Below are positions 27,058 to 33,725 of a stretch of 33,725 bases of DNA, one piece after another. Under the pieces are notes generated by a model. It was not told where the DNA came from. It saw only the letters and a program-made list of their open reading frames with translations, and did no database searches. Numbering within the stretch: the first letter of the stretch is position 1; the number at the start of each line of letters is the position of its first letter. Source of the stretch: Clostridia bacterium (GTDB lineage Bacteria > Bacillota > Clostridia > Oscillospirales > SIG627); NCBI GenBank assembly GCA_017517325.1, contig JAFWZW010000011.1:1-33725 (forward strand), read 5' to 3'. The translations under genes were made by a program, and so were the position numbers.

Positions 27058-28047
27058 ATGACGTACCGATTTGGAAAATCCTATCCGGATTCTTTCCTGA
27101 CTCTGCCGGAAAGCGTTCTGGATCACGTGGATAAAGCGGGTGAGGGGGAAGTGAAGCTCCTTCTGCACCTTGCAGGGCTCTTGCGCTTCGGCCCCATGGA
27201 GGAGGAAGAGTTGCTCATCGCCTTGGGGGAAGCCTTCGAGCAGGAGGAGATCCGCCTTGCCTTGGCCTTCTGGCGCGGCTGTGGGGTGATCTCCACCACC
27301 CAGAAAAAGCCCGCCCGCCAAAAGCTTTTGCCCAAAGCCCCCGCCGAGCCTGAAGAGCCTGCCGCGCCCGTAGCGGAAGAGCCTGCAGTCAAGCCCCGTG
27401 TGGATGCAGACGAGGCCCCCTTTTATTCTGCCAAGGATCTGGCGGATGCCGCCGAGGCCGTGCCCGATTTTAAAAATTTAGTTGCCTTTGCCGAGGGAAG
27501 GCTGGAAAAGGTGATGAATACCAGCGAATTGGCAAGGCTCTATTCCTTCCTTGATTATCTGAAAATGCCCCTTGACGTGGTGATGCTGGTCATTGAGGAC
27601 TGCGTCTCCCGCGATAAAAAGAGCCTTCGGTATATTACCAAAATGCTCACCACCTTTCAGGATGAAGGGATCGATACCTACCAAAAGGCCGAGGCTTGGG
27701 TCTCTGCCCGTCAGGATCAAAACGTTTACGAGCGCATCGTAAGGCGGCTTTTCGGCCTTGGTGAACGAAAGCTTACCGCCGCAGAAGACCGGATCCTGCG
27801 GAGCTGGCGCCTGAATTTCGGCTACGGGGAGGAGATCCTCAACGCCGCCTATGAAAAGACCGTGGCCTCCGCCAAGAATCCCTCCATTAAATATATGGAC
27901 AAAATTTTGGAGGGCTGGCACCGTGATGGGGTCAAGACCCCTGACGATATCGGCAAAAAGGTGCCCGGGGGCAAGGCAGAAAAGAGCTACGATGCCGACG
28001 ATTTCTTTGAACAAGCCGTTTCCGTTGGAAGAAAGGATCTTTCGTGA
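27058..28047 (+). CDS. DnaD-domain replication protein
   Basis: A 329-residue protein of the DnaD/DnaB-like primosome family of Bacillota, which bridges DnaA or PriA to helicase loading. The N-terminal winged-helix region (LDHVDKAGEGEVKLLLHLAGLL) is followed by a Pro/Glu-rich linker (about 90-130) and a tandem of DnaB_2/DnaD helical domains, with YITKMLTTFQDEGIDTYQKAE and YMDKILEGWHRDGVKTPDDI as typical W-x-x-xG-I/V segments. AGGAG lies 5 bases before the ATG. It is coupled to the DnaI-like gene by overlapping stop and start, as in other Clostridia. Confidence 0.9.
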   Translation: MTYRFGKSYPDSFLTLPESVLDHVDKAGEGEVKLLLHLAGLLRFGPMEEEELLIALGEAFEQEEIRLALAFWRGCGVISTTQKKPARQKLLPKAPAEPEEPAAPVAEEPAVKPRVDADEAPFYSAKDLADAAEAVPDFKNLVAFAEGRLEKVMNTSELARLYSFLDYLKMPLDVVMLVIEDCVSRDKKSLRYITKMLTTFQDEGIDTYQKAEAWVSARQDQNVYERIVRRLFGLGERKLTAAEDRILRSWRLNFGYGEEILNAAYEKTVASAKNPSIKYMDKILEGWHRDGVKTPDDIGKKVPGGKAEKSYDADDFFEQAVSVGRKDLS

Positions 28048-29036
28048 TGTATAGCCGTGAGAATTTTGATAAGGTAAAGGCCCGCTTTTCGGAAAAAGCC
28101 CGCCGCGCCGAAGAGGAAGCACGCGAGCGTGCCCGTCGCGCTGAGGAGAAGAACCCCGAGCTGCACCGCCTTGGCCTTTTGATCCGCGCCACCGCCGTGC
28201 GGGTCTTGGAGGAGAGTATGAAGGGCGGTGACGACCTTGCCGACCGTGTGAAGGCCATCGGCAGGGAGACCCTGCGCCGTCAGGAGGAATACGCCGCAGA
28301 GCTTCGGAAAATGGGGCTCCCCGCCGACTACACCAAGCCCCGTTTTGAATGTGCCCTTTGTGAGGATACGGGGATCGTAGAAGGAAAAATGTGCACCTGT
28401 ATGAAGCGTGAGGTGGTTTTGGAGGGGTACCGTGCCTCCGGCATTGGCAAGCTCCTTGAAAAACAGCGCTTTGATAATTTTGATCTTTCCTATTATTCTC
28501 ACGTGCTTCTGCCCGATAAGCCCTATAGCCCCCGTGACGTGATGACCTCCATTTTTCAGGAAATGCGTGACTGGGCGGAGAATTTCTCCCCCGAGACCTC
28601 GCCCTCCCTTTTGTTTATCGGCGGTACGGGCTTGGGCAAGACCCACCTTTCCACCGCCATTGCGGGGAAGGTGATCGAAAAGGGCTTTGACGTGGTATAC
28701 GAATCGGCCCCTGCGGTGGCTTCTCTCTTTGAAAAGGATCGCTTCGGCAAGGACGAGGCCGTTTCCGAAAAGCTGCGCCGCATTTTCGAGGCCGAGCTTC
28801 TCATTTTGGACGATCTGGGTACCGAGCCTACCTCCCAGACTACCTCCTCCGCTTTCTATCAGCTGATCAACACCCGCGCTTCGGTGATGGGTCTGCCCAC
28901 CATTATCAGCACCAACCTCACCCACCATCAGCTGGAAAAGCAATACGACACCGCCACCCTTTCCCGCCTTTTGGGTGACTTTAAGGTGAAGCTCTTTTTA
29001 GGCAGTGACGTTCGCCGCGCCAAGCTTTCGATGTGA
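28047..29036 (+). CDS. DnaI/DnaC-like helicase loader ATPase
   Basis: A 329-residue AAA+ protein that loads the replicative helicase. The N-terminal helical, Arg/Glu-rich region is followed by a zinc-binding motif CALCEDTGIVEGKMCTC, typical of DnaI-like loaders. The ATPase core has Walker A GGTGLGKTHLS and Walker B LLILDDLGTE. The ATG shares one base with the TGA of the DnaD-like gene; a GTG one codon earlier (28044) is also possible. A composite-repeat palindrome begins 6 bases after its stop. An IstB-type transposon helper is unlikely because of the DnaD partner and the absence of transposase. Confidence 0.92.
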   Translation: MYSRENFDKVKARFSEKARRAEEEARERARRAEEKNPELHRLGLLIRATAVRVLEESMKGGDDLADRVKAIGRETLRRQEEYAAELRKMGLPADYTKPRFECALCEDTGIVEGKMCTCMKREVVLEGYRASGIGKLLEKQRFDNFDLSYYSHVLLPDKPYSPRDVMTSIFQEMRDWAENFSPETSPSLLFIGGTGLGKTHLSTAIAGKVIEKGFDVVYESAPAVASLFEKDRFGKDEAVSEKLRRIFEAELLILDDLGTEPTSQTTSSAFYQLINTRASVMGLPTIISTNLTHHQLEKQYDTATLSRLLGDFKVKLFLGSDVRRAKLSM

Positions 29037-29040
29037 GATT

Positions 29041-29205
29041 CCTTGGGAACTTTTTTCAAAAAGTTCCCAAACCCTCAAAAACTTGTTCCTTCTTTTTCAA
29101 AAGAAGGAACCAAGAAAACTTCGTAATTAATAAAACGTTTTCATCCATCATAGCTGTTGCCGTGATGGATGATTTATATTTCAGCGTGAAGTTTTCTTGC
29201 AAAAC
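29041..29205. repeat. Composite palindromic repeat, copy R9
   Basis: It lies between the helicase loader and the GH28-like gene. Module B TTGGGAAC / GTTCCCAA is at 29043-29070. Module A GTTCCTTCTTTT / AAAAGAAGGAAC follows at 29085-29110. The central hairpin has a perfect 10-bp stem TCATCCATCA / TGATGGATGA (29141-29150 with 29163-29172). Confidence 0.9.
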
Positions 29206-29224
29206 TTATTTTTTGTGGTATACT
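29197..29224 (+). promoter_or_regulatory. Promoter of the GH28-like gene
   Basis: TTGCAA (29197-29202), 16 bases, TATACT (29219-29224). The -35 element overlaps the end of composite repeat R9. Confidence 0.65.
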
Positions 29225-29258
29225 TGAGACAAAAGAGATCATACGTGGAGGACAACAA

Positions 29259-30593
29259 ATGATAAACTGCAACGTTAAGGATTTCGGTGCGGTGGGGGAC
29301 GGTAAGACCCTGAGCACCGTGGCTATTCAGGCCGCCATCGACCATTGCGCTGCCCACGGCGGCGGTCGCGTTATTTTAGAGGGAGGGCACTTTCTCTGCG
29401 GCAGGATCGATTTAAAATCGGGCGTGGATCTGCACCTTGAGCGGGATGCCGTTTTGCTGGGCTCCACGGATTATCAGGATTTTCCCGAGATCGAGACCGA
29501 CGCCTGGAAAACCGATTACGCACCGCGCTTCAATCGCCGTTGTATGATCTACGCGGAAAACTGCGAGGATATTGCCATTACCGGTCGCGGCAAGATCGAC
29601 TGTCAAGGGGAGGCCTACGTGGTTCCTATGACCCGGGAGGAAATGGCCGCCCGTCCTCATATGTCCTACCTTCATAAAAAAATGCCGCTTCCCGAGGATT
29701 TCGTTCCCATGGAGAAATCGATCAATTACGTGGGCTCCTACCCTCATAATCTGGATCCCCGCATTACCAGCCTTGCCCCTGCCAGAGTGGTGTTCTTCTT
29801 CGGATGCACCAACGTTTTGGTGGAGGACGTTTCCATGTTCAATCAGTTTGGGGGCTGGGGCTATTGGATCTGTGCCTGCACCTGCGTCCGCTTCGATCGG
29901 GTGCAAATCCGCTCGGCGGTGGATATCCCCAACAACGACGGTATCCATATCAACTGCTGTACGGACGTGAATATCTCCAACTGTAATATTACCAGCGGAG
30001 ACGACTCCATCGTTATTCGCGCCCTTGGGAGTCTTTTACATCACCCCATGCCCTGCGAGAGGGTTACCGTTACCAATTGCAACCTGACCAGCCACACCTG
30101 CGGGGTGCGCATCGGCTATATTGACGATGGCGTGATGCGAAATATGACCTTTTCCAACCTGAATATCACCCATAGTTCTATGCCCCTTTGCATGCGTCTC
30201 CCCGGAAATACCTCGGATCTTCGTATGAGCGATCAGGGAGTAGAGGACAGCTTCATCGAGAACATCTCCTTTTCCAATATCATCATCGATCAGTGCTACA
30301 ACTTTCCCGTGCGTGTAGAGATCGAGGAGCATTGCCGATGCAAGGCCATTCAAAACGTGTACTTCAGCGGTATCCACGCAAGCGGAGCCAAAATGCCGCG
30401 GATCAAGGGAAGGCCCGATTGCCACATCCGAAACGTGTATTTCAACGATTGCCACTTTACTCACGTGCCCTATTCCGAGATCCCCACCAAATACGCCGCC
30501 CGTATGGACGCTCTGCAAAAGCCTATGACCTGGCCGGACTTTTCCTGCGTGGACAATCTGGTTTTGAGCAATACCTTCTTCAATCTGCTGTGA
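29259..30593 (+). CDS. Intracellular GH28-like (polygalacturonase-family) protein
   Basis: A 444-residue right-handed beta-helix protein. The start VKDFGAVGDGKTLSTVAIQAAI is the typical pectate-lyase/GH28 entry, and repeated CxNV...N.. coils follow. Putative catalytic acids are Asp227 in PNNDGIH and Asp248-Asp249 in SGDDSI. The GH28 HG and RIK motifs are not clear: the matching places read SHTCGVRIG and CMRLPG. There is no signal peptide, so it acts in the cytoplasm, perhaps on imported oligosaccharides. GGAGG is 7 bases before the ATG. The substrate is unknown; activity outside standard polygalacturonase is likely. A sugar operon lies downstream on the other strand. Confidence 0.87.
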   Translation: MINCNVKDFGAVGDGKTLSTVAIQAAIDHCAAHGGGRVILEGGHFLCGRIDLKSGVDLHLERDAVLLGSTDYQDFPEIETDAWKTDYAPRFNRRCMIYAENCEDIAITGRGKIDCQGEAYVVPMTREEMAARPHMSYLHKKMPLPEDFVPMEKSINYVGSYPHNLDPRITSLAPARVVFFFGCTNVLVEDVSMFNQFGGWGYWICACTCVRFDRVQIRSAVDIPNNDGIHINCCTDVNISNCNITSGDDSIVIRALGSLLHHPMPCERVTVTNCNLTSHTCGVRIGYIDDGVMRNMTFSNLNITHSSMPLCMRLPGNTSDLRMSDQGVEDSFIENISFSNIIIDQCYNFPVRVEIEEHCRCKAIQNVYFSGIHASGAKMPRIKGRPDCHIRNVYFNDCHFTHVPYSEIPTKYAARMDALQKPMTWPDFSCVDNLVLSNTFFNLL

Positions 30594-30617
30594 TCCCTCG
30601 GAGCGGTACTCGCCCCA

Positions 30618-30823
30618 CGGGCACGCTCGCCGCGTAGGCGTTACTTCTTTTGAAAAAGAAGTAACCGAAGAAAACTTTATTCCGAATAATAACAAAAATA
30701 ATAACATCCATCATAGCCGAAACTGTGATGGATGTTTTTTTCTATATTCCCCATTACGAAAGTTTTGAGGGTTTGGGAACTTTTTTCAAAAAGTTCCCAA
30801 CGGGTCGCAGGGCAGAGCCCTGC
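30618..30823. repeat. Composite palindromic repeat, copy R10 (complete form)
   Basis: It lies between the convergent GH28-like and fructokinase genes. It holds a GC-rich end (GCTCGCCGCGTAGGC), module A (30641-30664), a central hairpin (30704-30735), module B TTGGGAAC / GTTCCCAA (30773-30800) and a GCAGGGC-AGA-GCCCTGC hairpin (30807-30823) that ends 2 bases from the fructokinase stop. Confidence 0.9.
30704..30741 (+). terminator. Terminator of the GH28-like gene, formed by the repeat's central hairpin
   Basis: ACATCCATCA pairs with TGATGGATGT and is followed by a T run, giving a standard intrinsic terminator on the plus strand. Confidence 0.75.
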
Positions 30824-30825
30824 AC

Positions 30826-31788
30826 TCAATAATACTGCTTTTGGGTCTCCAGTACCTCGGCGAGGGGGGGTACGCTGGAAATGCCGCCGGGCTTGGCGGT
30901 GGAAAGACCTGCGCCTGTGCAGGCAAAGGAGGTAACGGCGTAAAGCTCATTTTCGTTCAGCTCTTCGGGGGCCTTGCCGATCTGCAGCAGCTTCCACACG
31001 GCACTGCCGCCGAAAATATCCCCTGCGCCGGTGGTATCAATGCGCTTCACGTGGGGAAGGCTGGGCACCTTGCCCTCAGCCTTGGCGTTCTTGAAAATAC
31101 AGCCGTCGCCGCCGCAGGTAACGAATACCAGCTTCACACTGTAGTTCTGAAGAATGTGCGCGGCGCCCTCTTGGGGATCAAGACCGAAGAGAAATTCCAC
31201 CTCGTCCTCACTGATCTTCACCACGTCTGCCTGAGAAAGACCCCAAAGCAGCTGCTTTTTCGCCTCTTCCAGATTTGCCCACAGGGGCTTGCGCAGGTTG
31301 GGATCGTAGGTGACAAGCTTCCCCTTTTCCTTTGCGTAGGCCACCGCCTTGTAGGTGGCGGTGCGGGCAGGCTCGTGGGTGAGAGAAAGGGTACCGAAGT
31401 GAAAGACCTTGGCGCTGTCGATGAGGGAAAGATCCAATTCCTCAAAGGAGATACAGGTATCGGCACCGGGCTTGCGTGCAAAGGAAAATTCACGGTCACC
31501 GTCAGGCGATAGGGTCACGAAGGCCAGGGTGGTGAATACGTCGTCGGCCTTAACGAGGCCTGCGGTCTCGATCCCGGCTTTTTGCAGGGTACCGGTAAGG
31601 AGCGTTCCGAAGGTATCGGCGCCCACCTTTCCCAAAAGGGCGGTCTTGGCACCGTAGCTTGCCAGCGCCGCAAGGAAATTGGCAGGAGCACCGCCGGGGT
31701 GCGCCGCCATGGTGGGGTATCCGTCTTCATCGGCTTTCGTGAAGGTGAAGTCAATTAAAAGCTCACCAAGTGCTACAACGTCGATCAT
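30826..31788 (-). CDS. PfkB-family fructokinase
   Basis: A 320-residue ATP-dependent sugar kinase. Family signatures are VALGELLIDF at the start, the substrate loop GGAPANFLAALA and the C-terminal catalytic motif DTTGAGDIFGG. The fructokinase (ScrK-like) group is the nearest match; a related sugar is possible. AAGGA is 7 bases before the ATG, and the gene follows the epimerase by 12 bases. It would trap the ketose made by the isomerase of the same operon. A repeat hairpin ends 2 bases after the stop and may end or protect the mRNA. Confidence 0.9.
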   Translation of the reverse strand: MIDVVALGELLIDFTFTKADEDGYPTMAAHPGGAPANFLAALASYGAKTALLGKVGADTFGTLLTGTLQKAGIETAGLVKADDVFTTLAFVTLSPDGDREFSFARKPGADTCISFEELDLSLIDSAKVFHFGTLSLTHEPARTATYKAVAYAKEKGKLVTYDPNLRKPLWANLEEAKKQLLWGLSQADVVKISEDEVEFLFGLDPQEGAAHILQNYSVKLVFVTCGGDGCIFKNAKAEGKVPSLPHVKRIDTTGAGDIFGGSAVWKLLQIGKAPEELNENELYAVTSFACTGAGLSTAKPGGISSVPPLAEVLETQKQYY

Positions 31789-31800
31789 AATTCGATCCTT

Positions 31801-32676
31801 TCAAAATACGGTAATGGTGTAATGGGTCTCGAAGAAGCCCCCCGCCTCTGCGATCACAAGGTCGCTTTTGGCGGTAAATTCCTCGTGGATATCCTGACGG
31901 CCGGGCAGGGAATGCCAAGGCTCCAAGCACACGTATTCCGCCGTGGTATTGGGCCAGTGCCAGATACCCAGATAGGGCATTTTGGGGTAGGAAAGGGCAA
32001 CGCCTCTGCCGCTCCTTTCCGAAACAAGCCTGAGGGCGCGGGGTACGTTCTTCAGGATCACCGCATCCTTTTCAAAAAGGCTGTGGGAAAGGGGAAGAAT
32101 GCAGTCGTCCTTCAAGGGGTAGGGCAAATCCTCCCCGCTGAGCAGAATGTTTTCCGTAAAGCCAACGCGGTCCGGCTTGGCAGGCACGGCAAATTCCACG
32201 CGGTAGTCCTCAAAGTCCTCGCCCTCCAAAAGGGGTACCCGAAAGCCGGGGTGCGCACCCAAGCCGAAGGGCATCCGTTCACTGCCGTGGTTTTCCACAC
32301 GGTAGGTGGTGGTAAGGGTTTCGCCCTCTAAACGGAAGGTTACGAAGAAGGAAAAATCAAAGGGGAAGCTTGCCCGGGTGGTCTCGTTTGCACGGAGCAC
32401 CAGAGTCAGCGCGTTCCCTTCGTGGGATACGAGGCTGAACTCCGAAGAGGAAGCAAAACCGTGCTTGGGCATTGGGAGCTCCTTACCCAAATAGCGGTAG
32501 CGCCCATCCATCAGCCTTCCGATAAAGGGGAAGAGAACGGGGCTGGTTTCAGGCCAGATGGCAGGGTCAGCCTGCCAAAGGTATTCGACTCCGTCACGGG
32601 AGACGAGACTGCGCATCTCCGCCCCGCGGGCGGCCACCTTCAGGGTCAGGCTTCCGTTTTGAATGACGTATTCCAT
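31801..32676 (-). CDS. Aldose 1-epimerase family protein (LacX-like)
   Basis: A 291-residue beta-sandwich mutarotase-like protein, which would speed conversion between alpha and beta anomers. Matching segments are GAEMRSLVSRDGVEYLW near residue 18, PVLFPFIGRL, PKHGFASSSEF, and LGAHPGF with the catalytic-site His, plus CLEPWHSLPGR with the putative catalytic Glu. The ATG shares one base with the TAA of the isomerase gene (TAATG), so the two are translated together. The sugar is not set by motifs; the operon suggests a lyxose or mannose type. Confidence 0.88.
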   Translation of the reverse strand: MEYVIQNGSLTLKVAARGAEMRSLVSRDGVEYLWQADPAIWPETSPVLFPFIGRLMDGRYRYLGKELPMPKHGFASSSEFSLVSHEGNALTLVLRANETTRASFPFDFSFFVTFRLEGETLTTTYRVENHGSERMPFGLGAHPGFRVPLLEGEDFEDYRVEFAVPAKPDRVGFTENILLSGEDLPYPLKDDCILPLSHSLFEKDAVILKNVPRALRLVSERSGRGVALSYPKMPYLGIWHWPNTTAEYVCLEPWHSLPGRQDIHEEFTAKSDLVIAEAGGFFETHYTITVF

Positions 32677-33365
32677 TATTTTGCCTCGGGGTATTCGGTA
32701 CAGAGCAGACGGTAGGGGGGCTCATCCTCCTCAATGGCGGGGAAGCGGCCGTTCAGCTCGGGGTTGAAGCGGTTGTCGTTGTGGTCGTCGTTGCACTGGC
32801 TCACCTCGCCCAAAAGCACGGGGCCCGTGCCCTCTTCCACCTCAAAATCGTGGTAGAGATACTGCTGAATGTGAATGCTCTCACCGGGGGTCAGGCGGAT
32901 CTGGGTGCCTGCGGGTACGGTGTAGGTGCGCCCGTCGGTATGTACCGTAACGGGGGATTCCTTGTCCATGGATTCATCGGGGAAGGAATTGTAAACGCGG
33001 ATCAGAACGTTGCCGCCGCCGCGGTTGATGATATCCTCCGTTTTGTACCAGTGGAAGTGGTTGGGGGAGTACTGACCCTCCTTCAGGTACAGAAGCTTTT
33101 CTGCGTATACCTTGGGGTATTTATCTGCCATTTGCAGGTTTCCGTTGCGAATGGTAATGAGGGAAAAGCCCATCTTGTCAAAATCGCCCATACCGTAATC
33201 GGTAATGTCCCAGCCCAGCTGGCACTCGCGGACCTCGTCGTACTCGTGGCCAAGGCTCTTCCACTCTTCGGGGGTGAAGTGGCAGAAGGGGGGGAGGTAG
33301 CAGCAGTGCTTTTGGCACATAGCCTCCAATTCCTTTAATGCGCGGTTGATCTCAGAACGTTTCAT
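32676..33365 (-). CDS. D-lyxose isomerase family protein
   Basis: A 229-residue cupin-fold isomerase of the D-lyxose ketol-isomerase family, which converts D-lyxose to D-xylulose and often D-mannose to D-fructose with a divalent metal. Metal ligands are in PNHFHWYKTEDIIN (His, His, Glu) with a further His in LYHDFEVEEG. The gene heads a three-gene operon with a consensus promoter. GGAGG is 4 bases before the ATG. The fructokinase at the operon's end fits the mannose-to-fructose route; I see no xylulokinase in the window. Confidence 0.88.
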   Translation of the reverse strand: MKRSEINRALKELEAMCQKHCCYLPPFCHFTPEEWKSLGHEYDEVRECQLGWDITDYGMGDFDKMGFSLITIRNGNLQMADKYPKVYAEKLLYLKEGQYSPNHFHWYKTEDIINRGGGNVLIRVYNSFPDESMDKESPVTVHTDGRTYTVPAGTQIRLTPGESIHIQQYLYHDFEVEEGTGPVLLGEVSQCNDDHNDNRFNPELNGRFPAIEEDEPPYRLLCTEYPEAK

Positions 33366-33430
33366 ATTTCCTCCTTATCAAATACGTCTGCTTCTACAAG
33401 CAGAGCGCGCTTCTCATTTTTTCCATTTCC

Positions 33431-33459
33431 ATTATAAAACAGTTGCCGCCCCTTGTAAA
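33431..33459 (-). promoter_or_regulatory. Promoter of the sugar-isomerase operon
   Basis: On the minus strand, TTTACA (33454-33459), 17 bases, TATAAT (33431-33436). The leader is about 60 bases long, and I found no operator. Confidence 0.85.
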
Positions 33460-33527
33460 TAGATGATTTCTCCAAAAAAATGGTTCGATTTTTTGATTTT
33501 GTGCTCATTCTTCGCATTTTGGCTCGT

Positions 33528-33660
33528 TGCAGGGCTGCCGCCCTACGTCCCGCTTGGAACCTTTTTGAAAAAAGGTTCCAAACCTCCAAAAACTTTTGCA
33601 CAAAAGAATAAAACGCTTTCATCCATTACAGTTTTTTGCCGTGATGGATGAATTTCTTTT
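33528..33660. repeat. Composite palindromic repeat, copy R11
   Basis: It holds an AGGGC-TGCC-GCCCT hairpin (33531-33544), module B TTGGAACC / GGTTCCAA (33554-33581) and a central hairpin TTCATCCATTAC / GTGATGGATGAA (33618-33629 with 33641-33652, one wobble). The rest of 33366-33725 holds the operon promoter and the terminal repeat; there is no gene. Confidence 0.87.
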
Positions 33661-33725
33661 GTACTGCATTCGGTTCGCTAAGGCGGCCACAGTATTGGGT
33701 TATTCTAAAACCAATCAAACGATAA
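33631..33725. repeat. Right copy of the 95-bp terminal direct repeat
   Basis: Identical to 1-95. It starts in the loop of the R11 central hairpin and runs to the last base of the window. Confidence 0.97.

Noticed and set aside
28047-29036. IstB-type transposon helper
   Set aside because: The zinc motif, the coupling to a DnaD-like gene and the lack of any transposase favour a helicase loader.

Overview
The window reads as a chromosomal replication-origin neighbourhood of an uncultured low-to-mid GC Bacillota, most likely class Clostridia. The reasons are the dnaA-dnaN-recF-remB-gyrB-gyrA block, the Noc/Soj/Spo0J set with two perfect parS sites, a DnaD-family protein paired with a DnaI-like helicase loader, small Firmicutes families (DUF896, DUF370/RemB), and strong consensus vegetative promoters (TTGACA-17-TATAAT). 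No tRNA, rRNA, CRISPR array, transposase or phage gene was found.

Layout. 409-15100 is one minus-strand block: dnaA, dnaN, recF, remB, gyrB, gyrA, a phosphopantetheinyl transferase, an RNHCP zinc-ribbon protein, ftsK, a phosphohexomutase and a DUF896 gene. DnaA-box-like sequences cluster on both sides of dnaA and again between gyrB and gyrA. 15732-26806 is also minus strand and is transcribed toward dnaA: noc, soj, parB, serS, a membrane protein, a MORN-repeat protein, nrdR, ppa, infC-rpmI-rplT behind an L20-type attenuator leader, a ProXp-type deacylase, two small membrane proteins and murI. 27058-30593 is plus strand: the DnaD-like gene, the helicase loader and an intracellular GH28-like protein. 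30826-33365 is a minus-strand sugar operon: D-lyxose/mannose-type isomerase, aldose 1-epimerase and a PfkB fructokinase.

How the genes work together. DnaA, DnaD-like and DnaI-like proteins open the origin and load helicase; DnaN, RecF and gyrase support the fork; Soj/ParB/parS and Noc place the origin and the division site; FtsK clears the terminus. infC-rpmI-rplT, serS and the ProXp deacylase belong to translation. The sugar operon would isomerise a lyxose/mannose-type aldose and phosphorylate the ketose.

The least explained content lies between genes. About eleven intergenic regions carry members of one composite repeat family of roughly 130-280 bp. It is built from three palindromic modules and GC-rich ends; the stem sequences differ between copies with compensating changes, and one module often begins 6-8 bases after a stop codon. 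Two copies contain an extra 128-bp block that itself folds into hairpins. murI is bracketed by a perfect 108-bp inverted repeat. The window also begins and ends with the same 95 bases, so it closes into a 33,630-bp circle on paper. That is either an assembly overlap at repeat-rich sequence or a real excised origin circle.
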